From NCBI GenBank assembly GCA_905234275.1, contig CAJOHD010000008.1, positions 20,420-84,419 of the forward strand: a stretch of DNA of 64,000 nt. Direction: 5' to 3'. Positions 16,481 to 25,316 of the stretch are shown piece by piece. The first letter of the stretch is position 1. The number at the start of each line of letters is the position of its first letter. Below the pieces are notes generated by a model. The model worked only from the letters and a program-made list of their open reading frames with translations, made no database searches and was not told where the DNA came from. The translations under genes and the position numbers were made by a program. The stretch comes from an uncultured Bacteroidales bacterium (lineage in GTDB: Bacteria > Bacteroidota > Bacteroidia > Bacteroidales > F082).

Positions 16481-18562
16481 ATGAATAACAACCAGTTTAA
16501 CAATCAACAGAACGGACAGGAGAGGGCTTTGGACCGCTTTGCGCGAAACCTCAACGAGCTCGCCGAGAAAGGCAAACTCGACCCGGTGATAGGCCGTGAT
16601 GAGGAGATACGTCGAGTGCTTCAGATCTTGTCGCGACGCACCAAAAACAACCCTATATTAATAGGTGAGCCTGGCGTGGGTAAGACGGCTATAGCCGAAG
16701 GCCTTGCTCAGCGTATCGTGAGCGGTGACGTGCCTGAGAACCTGAAGTCGAAGAAGGTGTATTCCCTTGATATGGGCGCACTCATAGCCGGCGCCATGTA
16801 CAAGGGCGAGTTCGAGGAACGTCTGAAATCGGTCATCAAAGAGGTGGTGGAGAGCGACGGCGAGGTGATACTCTTCATCGATGAGATTCACACTTTGGTG
16901 GGCGCAGGCGGCGGTCAGGGTGCTATGGATGCTGCAAACATCCTCAAGCCGGCTTTGGCGCGTGGTGAGTTGCGTGCAATAGGCGCTACAACCCTCAACG
17001 AATATCAGAAATATTTTGAGCAGGATAAGGCTCTGGAGCGTCGTTTCCAGATTGTGATGATCGACGAGCCTGACGAGCAGTCGGCAATATCGATTTTGCG
17101 TGGCCTGAAAGAGAAATACGAAACGCATCACCAGGTTCGTATCCTCGATGAGGCTATCATCGCTGCTGTGGATTTGTCGATTCGTTACATTTCTGACCGT
17201 TTCTTGCCAGATAAGGCCATCGACTTGATTGATGAGGCCGCTTCGCGTCTGCGTCTGCAAATAAATTCTGTTCCTGAGGAGCTTGAAGACGTGCAGCGTA
17301 AGATTCGTCAGCTTGAGATCGAGCGCGAGGCTATCAAGCGTGAAAACGATAAGAAGAAAGTCGAGGAATTGACCAAGACTATCAATGAGTTAGATAAGGA
17401 ACGCCAAGATATCCGCATGCGTTGGGAAACCGAGCGAGGTTTTGTGGAGAAGATTCAGAAAGAGAAACAGAATATCGAGAACTACAAATATCAGGCAACG
17501 GTTGCTGAACGTGAGGGAAATTACGGCAAGGTTGCTGAACTGCGTTATGGTAAGATTGCCGAATCTGAAGCAGCTATTGCTAAAGCGAAAGAGCAACTCA
17601 TTAAGGTTCAAGGAGATAACCCGTTAGTCGATGAGGAAGTTTCTGCCGACGATGTGGCTGAAATCGTCTCACGTTGGACAGGCATCCCAGTGCACAAGAT
17701 GATGCAGAGTGAGCGTGAAAAACTGTTGAATCTTGAGACAGAGTTGCATAAACGTGTCGTTGGACAAGATGACGCTATCGCTGCTGTTTCGGATGCTATC
17801 AGAAGGAGCAGGGCAGGCTTGCAGGATTCTAAACGACCAATAGGCTCGTTCATATTCTTAGGAACCACTGGTGTCGGTAAAACCGAGCTGGCAAAGGCCT
17901 TGGCAGAGTTTTTGTTCGACAATGAAAACAACATGGTTCGTATCGATATGTCCGAGTATCAGGAGCGTCACACCGTGTCGCGTTTGATCGGTGCGCCTCC
18001 AGGATATGTGGGCTACGAAGAGAGCGGCCAACTCACTGAGGCTGTGCGTCGTAAGCCATATTCGGTGGTGCTTCTTGACGAAATTGAAAAGGCGCATCCT
18101 GACGTGTTCAACATATTGTTGCAGGTCTTGGATGATGGTCGTCTGACCGATAACAAAGGTCGTCTGGTCGACTTCAAGAACACCATCATCATCATGACCT
18201 CGAACGTGCCAGAAGGCGAGCTTCGTAACCACTTCCGTCCTGAATTCTTGAACCGTATCGACGATATCATTGTGTTCAAGCAACTTACTGAGGAACAGAT
18301 AGTTAGCGTCGTTGCAATGCAGTTCAACAAGGTCAAAGAGATGCTCAAACCAAACGGCATCGACATCAACATGACTGACTCTGCGATGAAGTATATGGCT
18401 AAGATCAGCTACGACCCACAATACGGTGCCCGTCCAGTGAAACGTATGATGCAGCGTGAGATGCTGAATGAGTTGTCGCGCATGATCATTGCTGATAAGG
18501 TCAACAAAGACAAGCCGATTACCGTTGATTTTGATGGAAATGGGTTAGTGTTTAAGAACTAA
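16481..18562 (+). CDS. clpB: ClpB-type AAA+ disaggregase lacking the N-terminal domain
   Basis: A 693-residue Hsp100 protein, against about 860 for full-length ClpB. It begins at the linker/NBD1 ([20 protein letters not shown]). NBD1 Walker A is [11 protein letters not shown], with [12 protein letters not shown]; the coiled-coil M-domain (about residues 260-400) is present; NBD2 has [30 protein letters not shown] and [10 protein letters not shown]. The Clp_N substrate-binding repeats are absent. In NBD2 the stretch between MTSN and [10 protein letters not shown] is about 20 residues shorter than I recall for E. coli ClpB. The start is supported by a strong AAAGGAG ribosome site and a Gln/Asn-rich opening. 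ClpB rescues aggregated proteins with DnaK; a ClpB of this form would lack N-domain substrate capture. Confidence 0.9.
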   Translation: MNNNQFNNQQNGQERALDRFARNLNELAEKGKLDPVIGRDEEIRRVLQILSRRTKNNPILIGEPGVGKTAIAEGLAQRIVSGDVPENLKSKKVYSLDMGALIAGAMYKGEFEERLKSVIKEVVESDGEVILFIDEIHTLVGAGGGQGAMDAANILKPALARGELRAIGATTLNEYQKYFEQDKALERRFQIVMIDEPDEQSAISILRGLKEKYETHHQVRILDEAIIAAVDLSIRYISDRFLPDKAIDLIDEAASRLRLQINSVPEELEDVQRKIRQLEIEREAIKRENDKKKVEELTKTINELDKERQDIRMRWETERGFVEKIQKEKQNIENYKYQATVAEREGNYGKVAELRYGKIAESEAAIAKAKEQLIKVQGDNPLVDEEVSADDVAEIVSRWTGIPVHKMMQSEREKLLNLETELHKRVVGQDDAIAAVSDAIRRSRAGLQDSKRPIGSFIFLGTTGVGKTELAKALAEFLFDNENNMVRIDMSEYQERHTVSRLIGAPPGYVGYEESGQLTEAVRRKPYSVVLLDEIEKAHPDVFNILLQVLDDGRLTDNKGRLVDFKNTIIIMTSNVPEGELRNHFRPEFLNRIDDIIVFKQLTEEQIVSVVAMQFNKVKEMLKPNGIDINMTDSAMKYMAKISYDPQYGARPVKRMMQREMLNELSRMIIADKVNKDKPITVDFDGNGLVFKN

Positions 18563-18563
18563 C

Positions 18564-18600
18564 GTCATTTCGAGCGCAACGGAGTGGAGTCGAGAAATCC
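18564..18600 (+). repeat. Dispersed palindromic repeat
   Basis: GTCATTTCGAGCGCAACGGA...GTCGAGAAATCC, starting 2 nt after the clpB stop codon. Confidence 0.7.
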
Positions 18601-18610
18601 TCTAATTCCC

Positions 18611-18649
18611 AAACATCCATGGTTTTTTAAAAGCTGTGGATGTTTTTTT
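18611..18649 (+). terminator. Intrinsic terminator of clpB
   Basis: Stem AAACATCCA / TGGATGTTT (18611-18619 and 18637-18645) followed by a T tract. Confidence 0.75.
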
Positions 18650-18692
18650 ATAATAAAATAATTAAAAATCTGTTGATTATTAAAAAATTATG

Positions 18693-18700
18693 TATTTTTG
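18693..18700 (+). promoter_or_regulatory. -7 promoter box of the Fic/DUF262 operon
   Basis: TATTTTTG, 45 nt upstream of the Fic start codon and immediately upstream of the palindromic operator candidate. Confidence 0.65.
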
Positions 18701-18709
18701 CAACGAATA

Positions 18710-18740
18710 AACCGCAAATTTTGCGGTTAACAAACCGCAT
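18710..18740 (+). promoter_or_regulatory. Operator candidate: three AACCGCA half-sites
   Basis: AACCGCAAA (18710-18718), a 1-nt spacer and TTTGCGGTT (18720-18728) form a perfect 9-bp inverted repeat. A third half-site AAACCGCAT follows at 18732-18740. The block spans roughly +4 to +35 from the predicted transcription start, where a bound repressor would block the operon. The regulator is unknown; the winged-helix C terminus of the Fic protein is one candidate. Confidence 0.6.
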
Positions 18741-18745
18741 GAAAT

Positions 18746-19831
18746 ATGTATATATATGAATCACAAACATGGCCGAACTTCGTTTGGGATAAAGATAAGA
18801 TAAACGCTTTATTGAACGAGGTGTGCAAAGCTGCCGGATTTTTATCTGGCCGCTTAAGTAGTTTTGGCTTTGACAAACAACAGCTTGCAGTGGTTGAGAC
18901 ATTGACTCGCGATGTTGTGGACTCGTCTGAAATTGAGGGAGTTGTGCTGAATAGTGAACAGGTTCGTTCATCAGTAGCACGCCGTTTGGGTGTTCAAATA
19001 ACAAAAGAGACCGAGCCGTCGCATTATATCGAAGGTGTTGTTGAGATGATGCTCGACGCTACTGTAAATTTTTCAAAACCTTTGAGTGATGAACGTTTGT
19101 TTGGATGGCATGCCGCATTATTTCCAACAGGTCATAGCGGATATCAGCCTATTGATGTCGCCCAATATCGCAAAGTGGGAATGTCGGTGATTTCTGGAAT
19201 GTTTAGCCGTGAGAAAGTGCATTATCGTGCGCCAGAAGCTGAACTTGTTCCACAAATGATGAAAAATTTCATTGAATGGTTTAACTCAAAAGATACGCCT
19301 AATGACTATTTGAAATCGGCTATTGCGCATCTTTGGTTTGTGTGCATACACCCATTTGACGACGGCAACGGTCGCATTGCACGTGCTATTTCCGATATGG
19401 CATTGTCGCAGGCAGATAACAGTCAGATGCGGTATTTCAGCATGTCGCGTCAGATAAATCTTGAAAAGAAGAAATACTACGCCGCTTTGGAGCACATTCA
19501 GAATAGCGATGGTGATATTACAGATTGGCTGGAGTGGTATCTTGGATGCATGAAACGCTCTATTGAATCGTCAGATAAAGCGGTGTCATTGGTTTTAGCA
19601 AAAGCAATATTCTGGCAAAGGCATGCTGATGTTCCGTTAAATGACAGACAAGTTAAGGTTTTAAATTTTTATCTTGACGGATACGATGGCAAGCTAACAG
19701 CTAAAAACTGGAGCAAAGAGGCAAACGTATCGCTTGACACGGCAGCTCGTGACATACAAGATCTTGTTGAAAAATGTCTTATTGAGGCTATAGAAGGCAA
19801 GGTCAGAAATGTGGAGTATGTGATAAAATAG
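18746..19831 (+). CDS. Fic-domain protein with N-terminal DUF4172 and C-terminal winged helix
   Basis: A 361-residue Fic protein. The DUF4172-type N terminus (MYIYESQTWPNFVWD) contains the inhibitory-helix motif SSEIEGV at residues 60-66, and the Fic active-site loop is HPFDDGNGR at residues 202-210, complete with catalytic His. The C-terminal ~70 residues (LTAKNWSKEANVSLDTAARD) look like a winged-helix DNA-binding module. Fic enzymes transfer AMP or other nucleotide parts to target-protein hydroxyls; an internal inhibitory helix keeps them off. It is first in an operon with two DUF262 genes (24-nt gap) behind a palindromic operator candidate. A role in defence or autoregulation is inferred from context. 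Confidence 0.9.
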   Translation: MYIYESQTWPNFVWDKDKINALLNEVCKAAGFLSGRLSSFGFDKQQLAVVETLTRDVVDSSEIEGVVLNSEQVRSSVARRLGVQITKETEPSHYIEGVVEMMLDATVNFSKPLSDERLFGWHAALFPTGHSGYQPIDVAQYRKVGMSVISGMFSREKVHYRAPEAELVPQMMKNFIEWFNSKDTPNDYLKSAIAHLWFVCIHPFDDGNGRIARAISDMALSQADNSQMRYFSMSRQINLEKKKYYAALEHIQNSDGDITDWLEWYLGCMKRSIESSDKAVSLVLAKAIFWQRHADVPLNDRQVKVLNFYLDGYDGKLTAKNWSKEANVSLDTAARDIQDLVEKCLIEAIEGKVRNVEYVIK

Positions 19832-19855
19832 AAATTGTTATTACATTGTTAGCAA

Positions 19856-21184
19856 ATGAATCAGGAAAATCTAAAAATCGTATCATTGAATGATGTGCTG
19901 AAATTAAATCTTTCGATCCCATCTTATCAAAGACCTTATAAATGGACTACAGATAGTGCAGCGACTTTGTTTAATGATATTTATTCAGCATACAAAAATC
20001 ATGTTCCAGAATATCGAATAGGATCTATTGTACTGCATGCTAGTGGTAATGAATTTGAAATTGTTGATGGGCAACAGAGAGTGACTACGCTTACTATACT
20101 GACATATTGCTTTTATGAAGTTTTAAATGATAAAACATATTTGAGTCTATCAAATTTGTTAAAAAAAGATAAAGGATTTAATAAATTATCAAGTAAATCA
20201 ATAATTGATAACCATGAGGTTTTGAAACAGCATTGTGAATTGATCAAAAATGAATTAAATGAGTTTATAAAATATACGTTGGAAAACTGTACACTGGTTA
20301 AAATAATAACTAATAGCGAACAAGATGCATTTCAGTTTTTTGATTCACAAAACACACGAGGCAAGGCCCTTAATCCACAGGATTTATTAAAATCCTATCA
20401 CCTCCGTGAAATGTATGATAGCACTGAGAGGGAAAAGATAAATATAATCAATGTGTGGGAAAACGAACAACAAAAAGAATTGGCTCTATTTTTTGAGAAT
20501 AATTTATATCCTTTGGTTCAGTGGTATAAAAGCAAAGATGGTCTGTACTATTCATCAAAGAAAATTAAGGTATTTAAGGGTATAAAGCTTAACAGCAATT
20601 ATCATTATTCAGTGTATCATAAGGCAGCAAATCTATTTATAGAACGTTTTAATTCTGAAGGACTGTTTGAATTGACATCTGGTGAGCAACTTTGTCAATT
20701 TCAATTGACACAGCCTTTGATTGCTGGTAAAAGATTTTTCCAATATACTATTTATTATTTCAATCTTTACAAAGATGTGATACGGACTATTGAATCAAAA
20801 TTTGAACCCCAATACATATCCAATTATGGGTCAGGAAACTCTTATATCAGGAATTTGTTCATAAATGTTGTTATTTTCTTTGTAGATAAATTCAACAAAG
20901 AAGAATTAACCGACAATAGATTAAAATTTTTGTATAATTGGGCTTATTCATTAAGAATTGTCATGCATTCGGTTTATTTGCAAACAGCGAACAGGTATGC
21001 CGTCGGATATTGGGATTGCAGAGTAAACAAAGGTCTTAATATGTTTAGGAAAATTTCAGAGATGCAGAATCCTCAAGAGTTGGACAATATAGTTTTGGAC
21101 AGAATCGATCAGCAACAATTGGATTCATACAAATCAAAAAAATATCAAGATATATGGCATTTTATTTATGGAGGTAATCAATGA
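19856..21184 (+). CDS. DUF262 protein (GmrS-like), no HNH domain
   Basis: A 442-residue protein with an N-terminal DUF262 (ParB/sulfiredoxin-like) domain: SIPSYQRPYKW at about residues 19-29, RIGSIVLH, and VDGQQRVTTLTIL at about residues 72-84. A predicted helical remainder follows that includes FFDSQNTRGKALNPQDLLKSY. No C-terminal HNH/DUF1524 motif is present, unlike its downstream partner. DUF262 is the nucleotide-dependent half of GmrSD-type modification-dependent restriction enzymes. The gene overlaps the next by 4 nt, so the two are translationally coupled and probably act together. AT-rich relative to the core genes nearby, consistent with transfer. Confidence 0.85.
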   Translation: MNQENLKIVSLNDVLKLNLSIPSYQRPYKWTTDSAATLFNDIYSAYKNHVPEYRIGSIVLHASGNEFEIVDGQQRVTTLTILTYCFYEVLNDKTYLSLSNLLKKDKGFNKLSSKSIIDNHEVLKQHCELIKNELNEFIKYTLENCTLVKIITNSEQDAFQFFDSQNTRGKALNPQDLLKSYHLREMYDSTEREKINIINVWENEQQKELALFFENNLYPLVQWYKSKDGLYYSSKKIKVFKGIKLNSNYHYSVYHKAANLFIERFNSEGLFELTSGEQLCQFQLTQPLIAGKRFFQYTIYYFNLYKDVIRTIESKFEPQYISNYGSGNSYIRNLFINVVIFFVDKFNKEELTDNRLKFLYNWAYSLRIVMHSVYLQTANRYAVGYWDCRVNKGLNMFRKISEMQNPQELDNIVLDRIDQQQLDSYKSKKYQDIWHFIYGGNQ

Positions 21185-22983
21185 TGCAAAATATAAAACA
21201 ACCGGAAGAATTAAATTTGACAAATATTTTTGTGGGCAGTGAATACATCATTCCCATATATCAAAGAAATTATGCATGGGAAAAAGATGAAATAGAACAA
21301 TTGCTGAATGACATATATGATTCTAATGGAAGATATTATCTCGGAAGTTTAATTGTAGATGAGGTTGCCCCTAATATATATACAGTAATTGATGGACAGC
21401 AAAGGTTGACCACCCTGTTTCTCCTTTTATCTTATTTGAAAGATGAAACGTTATCAAAACAAGCTCTTAGATTTGAAGCAAGAGAAAAATCAAATATTAC
21501 CCTTATGGATTTGTTTGAAAAACAAAAAATCGAAAAAGAGAATTTTTACACTGGAGAAATAATAGATGGTTTTGATGTGATTAGAAACTTTTTTAAAGTT
21601 GCAGAATTGAAAAACAATTTGTATCAGTGCCAGTTTAAATCGAAACTACCTAATATTTTACTAATAAGAACACAAGTGCCTAAGCATATAGACCTGAATC
21701 ATTATTTTGAAATTATGAATACTCGAGGTGAGCAGCTTGAGATTCATGAAATTGCAAAGGGTAAAATACTGGGTGCTATTGATGCATATAAACCTGATTA
21801 TACGGCTGTCGCAGGTTTGATTTGGGACAAATGCTCACAAATGGATAGCTATATCCAGATGAATTTTGACAAGCGAAGCAGGAAATGTCTTTTTGGCAAT
21901 AATTGGGATTCGTTTAACTGTAAAAACATTGATGAAGTAATGTTTCATATCTCAATTGAAAGTGAAGACAATGAAAATCGATTTTCATTGTTTGATATAA
22001 TAAATACCCAATATGGGGCTAAAACGGAAAACATTGATGAAAATGATGATGAAAATGAAAGGTTTGAATCGATAATCTCTTTTCCCAATCTACTCTTAAT
22101 AGTAAATGAGGCGATGCACAGTATATCTCTGGATGATGATTTGACATTGGATGACAAAAGATTTATTGACACCCTAAAATGGCATTGGGAAAATGGTGAC
22201 AGAGCATTGGAGTTTGTGTTTAATCTTTTAAAATGTAGGTTTTTGTTTGATAAATACATAATTAAGCGTGAATACGCAAAAGATTATAAAGAAGACGGCA
22301 GATGGTCATTGCAAAAATTATTGATGTATTATGATAAATCCAGTAATCAAGAAAAGCCGTCATACAAATTGACATACGCAGACAATGATGATGAAAATGA
22401 CAAAAAGACAGAAACATTAAGAAGTTTGCAATCAGCATTAAGGATTACGTACACATCGCCCAAAACCATGCACTGGATGTCAAATGTGCTGTTGGCTTTA
22501 AATGAAAATCAGAATGCGGATTTGAAGGAAATCTTGGAAAGGTATGCTTGTGACAAAGTCGAAAATGCAAATTATAAAGAGGCATCAGGATTCGGGATTG
22601 ACAGAATTGTTTTTACATATTTGGATTATGTCTTGGATAGGGATTCAATAGTTAGTATTCCAAATTTCCAATTTCAATATAGAACCTCTATAGAGCATTT
22701 TTACCCGCAGCATCCTATTGAAAAAGAAAAATGGGATGACAAACATTTGGATTGTTTTGGCAATCTTGCACTGATAACAGTTTCGTCGAACTCTAGATTC
22801 TCAAATTTAGACCCGCTATCTAAAGCAAACAGTTATCCTGAAACAATCAAGCAAAGTCCAAAGCTACAGCTAATGAGAAATATTATGAAAGAGAATAATG
22901 ATGTATGGGATCAAAGTCTTGCTGATAAACATGGGAAAGAAATGTTGGAATTGTTAGAAAAAGAAATCATTAAACATAAGTAA
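21181..22983 (+). CDS. DUF262-DUF1524 protein (GmrSD-like, HNH nuclease)
   Basis: A 600-residue protein. The N-terminal DUF262 domain has PIYQRNYAWEKDEIEQL, YLGSLIVDE, VIDGQQRLTTLFLLLS and the conserved MNTRGEQLEIHEIAKG. The C-terminal DUF1524/HNH nuclease region shows TSIEHFYPQHP (metal/catalytic His) and FGNLALITVSSNSRFSN. This architecture is that of single-chain GmrSD-type type IV restriction enzymes, which cleave modified (for example glucosylated hydroxymethylcytosine) DNA. It is unusual here in being paired with a second DUF262-only protein and a Fic protein. Together these make a candidate three-gene defence operon. Confidence 0.85.
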   Translation: MMQNIKQPEELNLTNIFVGSEYIIPIYQRNYAWEKDEIEQLLNDIYDSNGRYYLGSLIVDEVAPNIYTVIDGQQRLTTLFLLLSYLKDETLSKQALRFEAREKSNITLMDLFEKQKIEKENFYTGEIIDGFDVIRNFFKVAELKNNLYQCQFKSKLPNILLIRTQVPKHIDLNHYFEIMNTRGEQLEIHEIAKGKILGAIDAYKPDYTAVAGLIWDKCSQMDSYIQMNFDKRSRKCLFGNNWDSFNCKNIDEVMFHISIESEDNENRFSLFDIINTQYGAKTENIDENDDENERFESIISFPNLLLIVNEAMHSISLDDDLTLDDKRFIDTLKWHWENGDRALEFVFNLLKCRFLFDKYIIKREYAKDYKEDGRWSLQKLLMYYDKSSNQEKPSYKLTYADNDDENDKKTETLRSLQSALRITYTSPKTMHWMSNVLLALNENQNADLKEILERYACDKVENANYKEASGFGIDRIVFTYLDYVLDRDSIVSIPNFQFQYRTSIEHFYPQHPIEKEKWDDKHLDCFGNLALITVSSNSRFSNLDPLSKANSYPETIKQSPKLQLMRNIMKENNDVWDQSLADKHGKEMLELLEKEIIKHK

Positions 22984-23013
22984 AGGCGTAACATATTCAT
23001 ATTATTAAGCGGC

Positions 23014-23038
23014 AACCTGTGCAAAAATTGCACAAGTT
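23014..23038. promoter_or_regulatory. Imperfect palindrome, operator candidate
   Basis: AACCTGTGCAA / TTGCACAAGTT with a 3-nt spacer: 11-bp arms, one mismatch. It lies 78 nt upstream of the YopX-like gene's ATG. Confidence 0.45.
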
Positions 23039-23050
23039 AAAAGTTTATGC

Positions 23051-23077
23051 AACATGTGCTTCAAAATAGCACATGTT
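23051..23077. promoter_or_regulatory. Perfect 10-bp inverted repeat next to a promoter
   Basis: AACATGTGCT / AGCACATGTT with a 7-nt loop, just upstream of the -7 box at 23083. It shares the TGTGC core with the palindrome at 23014. It could be an operator for the YopX-like gene or, as it precedes a T-rich stretch, a terminator for the DUF262 operon. Confidence 0.5.
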
Positions 23078-23082
23078 TGTTT

Positions 23083-23090
23083 TATCTTTG
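23083..23090 (+). promoter_or_regulatory. -7 promoter box of the YopX-like gene
   Basis: TATCTTTG, 25 nt before the ATG at 23116. Confidence 0.6.
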
Positions 23091-23115
23091 CAGTGTCAAA
23101 TTAAAATATTGGTGT

Positions 23116-23826
23116 ATGACTACTAATAATAAAAAGGTTGTTAATGAAGAAGTACTGAAAAGACTTTGCAAAGAGTATCGTTATGAAATTGGTGCCGGCA
23201 TTGATGACGTATTGCTGAAGATAAAAGTGCGCTATGTTATTGATACAAATAAGTTTGGTTACGCTTACTTCGGCGATTACTTTTTCTTTGGCGATGATTT
23301 TTACGTATGGGATGATGATGACAAATGGAAAGACGATCATAATCAGGATGTGGTTGAAGCAGTCTTCAATGACAGACACGATCGTAGCGGTTATGCTCAT
23401 AGAGTGATTTTTGCGGGTGTTGAAACCGAATTTGTCGACAGCAATGGTGAGCGAATTTTTACGGGTGACGTAATCAAATTGGAAGAATCTGTTGATTATG
23501 TGCAATATTATGCGGTTGGAGCGTGGGCGCACGAAGATGGTGTGGGCTCTTATTGCTTTATCCTTGACAATCATTATTTGCCTTTGGAAGACTGTGCTCG
23601 TCGGAATTCTAAGATGACTCGTATGGGGACGGTTTTCTATCAGCTTGATGCCAGTGATTTTATTGAAGTGAATATGCGCACGATGCAGTTTAACGGCTGG
23701 CGTGACACCTATGAAGATCGCCAACGTAAACTCCTAATGGCAAAATTTACGCCAAATTTCGACAAAGAAGAATGGAAATATTCAGCGTTGGAGATTATCG
23801 GAGCGGAATATAATTGGAGAGAATAA
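23116..23826 (+). CDS. Hypothetical protein, weakly YopX-like
   Basis: A 236-residue acidic protein starting MTTNNKKVVNEE. The ATG at 23116 is preferred because the frame upstream (to 23047) overlaps the palindrome and promoter. The central part FVDSNGERIFTGDVIKLE followed by GTVFYQLD resembles the YopX fold found in phage and plasmid proteins (opening phrase 'G..iy.GDii'). That match is weak and from memory. The N-terminal third is rich in Asp/Tyr/Phe (FGDDFYVWDDDDKW). No catalytic motif is seen. It is a single-gene unit with its own promoter between the DUF262 operon and a small nuclease gene. Confidence 0.6.
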   Translation: MTTNNKKVVNEEVLKRLCKEYRYEIGAGIDDVLLKIKVRYVIDTNKFGYAYFGDYFFFGDDFYVWDDDDKWKDDHNQDVVEAVFNDRHDRSGYAHRVIFAGVETEFVDSNGERIFTGDVIKLEESVDYVQYYAVGAWAHEDGVGSYCFILDNHYLPLEDCARRNSKMTRMGTVFYQLDASDFIEVNMRTMQFNGWRDTYEDRQRKLLMAKFTPNFDKEEWKYSALEIIGAEYNWRE

Positions 23827-23833
23827 AAATTAT

Positions 23834-23841
23834 TATATTTG
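23834..23841 (+). promoter_or_regulatory. -7 promoter box of the PD-(D/E)XK gene
   Basis: TATATTTG, 16 nt before the ATG at 23858. Confidence 0.55.
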
Positions 23842-23857
23842 CAAAAAAAAATTAATT

Positions 23858-24400
23858 ATGGGAAAAGACAATAAAAACATTGGATTATTCGGCGAAACTG
23901 CTGTGGCACTTGAATTAATTAAACTAGGTTATGATGTCATCAATATTAATAGTTCTATCCAAAATTATAAAAATGCTGATCTCATTGTCATGAATTCAAA
24001 AACAGGCAAAAGTACCATGGTTCAAGTTAAATGTGGAACTACACATAACATTTTTGTCGGTTTTGTTTCTGAACTTGATGGAACCATTCCTGCTATTGAT
24101 GAAAAGATAATATGCCCATGGGTGTTTGTTAAAGTTGACGACGATTACAACACAGAATTCTATGTTTTATCGGCTGATGAAGCAAAGACATTAATCAAAG
24201 CAGGAAATGATTGGTATGTCCATGATTTTAATCGCCAATTGAAAGGTAAACCAATAGTTGGTATGGAAATTTCATGGCTTGAAGGTAAAAACACAGATGC
24301 ATCTTCGACTAATCTCAAAATTCAACACAAAGCCTTCAACAATCCTTTGGGTCACAATTCTATAAACAGATGGGATAAAATCAAAAGGTTATTAGAATAA
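23858..24400 (+). CDS. Small PD-(D/E)XK nuclease-like protein
   Basis: A 180-residue protein with the pattern of a restriction-endonuclease fold: GLFGETAVALELIKLGYDV (first helix with its conserved Glu), then NADLIV (catalytic Asp), a short hairpin, and STMVQVKCGT (the QxK of the ExK motif). Proteins of this size and pattern are resolvase-like or restriction-like nucleases, often found in defence islands. The C-terminal ~60 residues (QLKGKPIVGMEISWLEGK, then basic SINRWDKIKRLLE) may bind DNA. It is followed after 1 nt by the WYL regulator gene, so the two are co-transcribed. No restriction family is assigned. Confidence 0.65.
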   Translation: MGKDNKNIGLFGETAVALELIKLGYDVININSSIQNYKNADLIVMNSKTGKSTMVQVKCGTTHNIFVGFVSELDGTIPAIDEKIICPWVFVKVDDDYNTEFYVLSADEAKTLIKAGNDWYVHDFNRQLKGKPIVGMEISWLEGKNTDASSTNLKIQHKAFNNPLGHNSINRWDKIKRLLE

Positions 24401-24401
24401 T

Positions 24402-25316
24402 ATGTCAAAAAACCTCTTAAATAAATACGTTTGGCTCGTTGAGACTATTTACAAGGCGAAGTATATCTCGCTTGAGGAAATAAACAAGCTTTGGATCGAG
24501 GAGGATATGAGTGAGGGAATGGAGATTCCTCGTAAGACTTTTAACACTTGGAAAAATCAGGCGGAGGAGTTGTTCGGGATTATCATCAATTGCGAGCGCA
24601 AGGGAGGATACCATTATTATATTGAAAACGCTGATGACATCAAAAATGGAGAATTCCGAAATTGGTTGCTTGAATCGGTGTCAGTCGGCAATTTGCTACT
24701 TGAAAACAAAAGCCTGAACAATCGCATAATTCTCGAAAATGTGCCGTCGGGGAAGGAGCATCTGGCTCGAATTCTTGAAGCGATGAAAAAGAGTGAAGAG
24801 CTGGAAATTATTTATAAAAGCTATTGGGAAGAAGAGGAAAAGACTTTAAAAGTCGCTCCGTATTGTGTGAAACTGTTTCGTCGACGGTGGTATATGGTAG
24901 CACGTCGTATTTTTGATGATAAAATCAGGATTTATTCGCTCGACAGAATTAAGCATTTGTCAATAACTTCTGATAGTTTCACTTATCCTGATGATTTCAG
25001 TCCAGAGGCTTATTTTGATGGTTTCTTTGGTGTGATTCATGCGAAAAATGTTCCTGTGGAAACTGTTATGCTCAAAGTTAATGCAGGTCAGGCTAATTAT
25101 TTGCGAGCATTACCGCTACATCAATCACAAAAAGAGGTCAAGAAAAATAAATTTGGCAGTATTTTTACATTAAGAATTCGTCCGACATTCGATTTTATGC
25201 AAGAAATTCTATGGAATTGCGATGCTGTTGAAGTTTTTGAACCTCAATGGCTTCGTGTTGAGATGGCAGGAATGGTTAAACGTTTGTGGGATAAGTACAG
25301 AATCAAGAGAAGATGA
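24402..25316 (+). CDS. WYL-domain transcriptional regulator
   Basis: A 304-residue protein. An N-terminal helix-turn-helix (ISLEEINKLWIEED...IPRKTFNTWKNQAEELFG) is followed by a WYL domain (LEIIYKSYW ... KVAPYCVKLFRRRWYMVARR ... IRIYSLDRIKHL) and a C-terminal WCX extension (ILWNCDAVEVFEPQWLRVEM). WYL proteins sense ligands such as nucleic acids and frequently repress or control defence operons (for example CapW/BrxR). It is coupled to the nuclease gene upstream (1-nt gap) and overlaps the exonuclease gene downstream by 4 nt. Confidence 0.9.
   Translation: MSKNLLNKYVWLVETIYKAKYISLEEINKLWIEEDMSEGMEIPRKTFNTWKNQAEELFGIIINCERKGGYHYYIENADDIKNGEFRNWLLESVSVGNLLLENKSLNNRIILENVPSGKEHLARILEAMKKSEELEIIYKSYWEEEEKTLKVAPYCVKLFRRRWYMVARRIFDDKIRIYSLDRIKHLSITSDSFTYPDDFSPEAYFDGFFGVIHAKNVPVETVMLKVNAGQANYLRALPLHQSQKEVKKNKFGSIFTLRIRPTFDFMQEILWNCDAVEVFEPQWLRVEMAGMVKRLWDKYRIKRR

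Noticed and set aside
23047..23115. 23-codon N-terminal extension of the YopX-like protein
   Set aside because: It overlaps the inverted repeat and the -7 promoter box; the downstream ATG at 23116 fits the transcript better.
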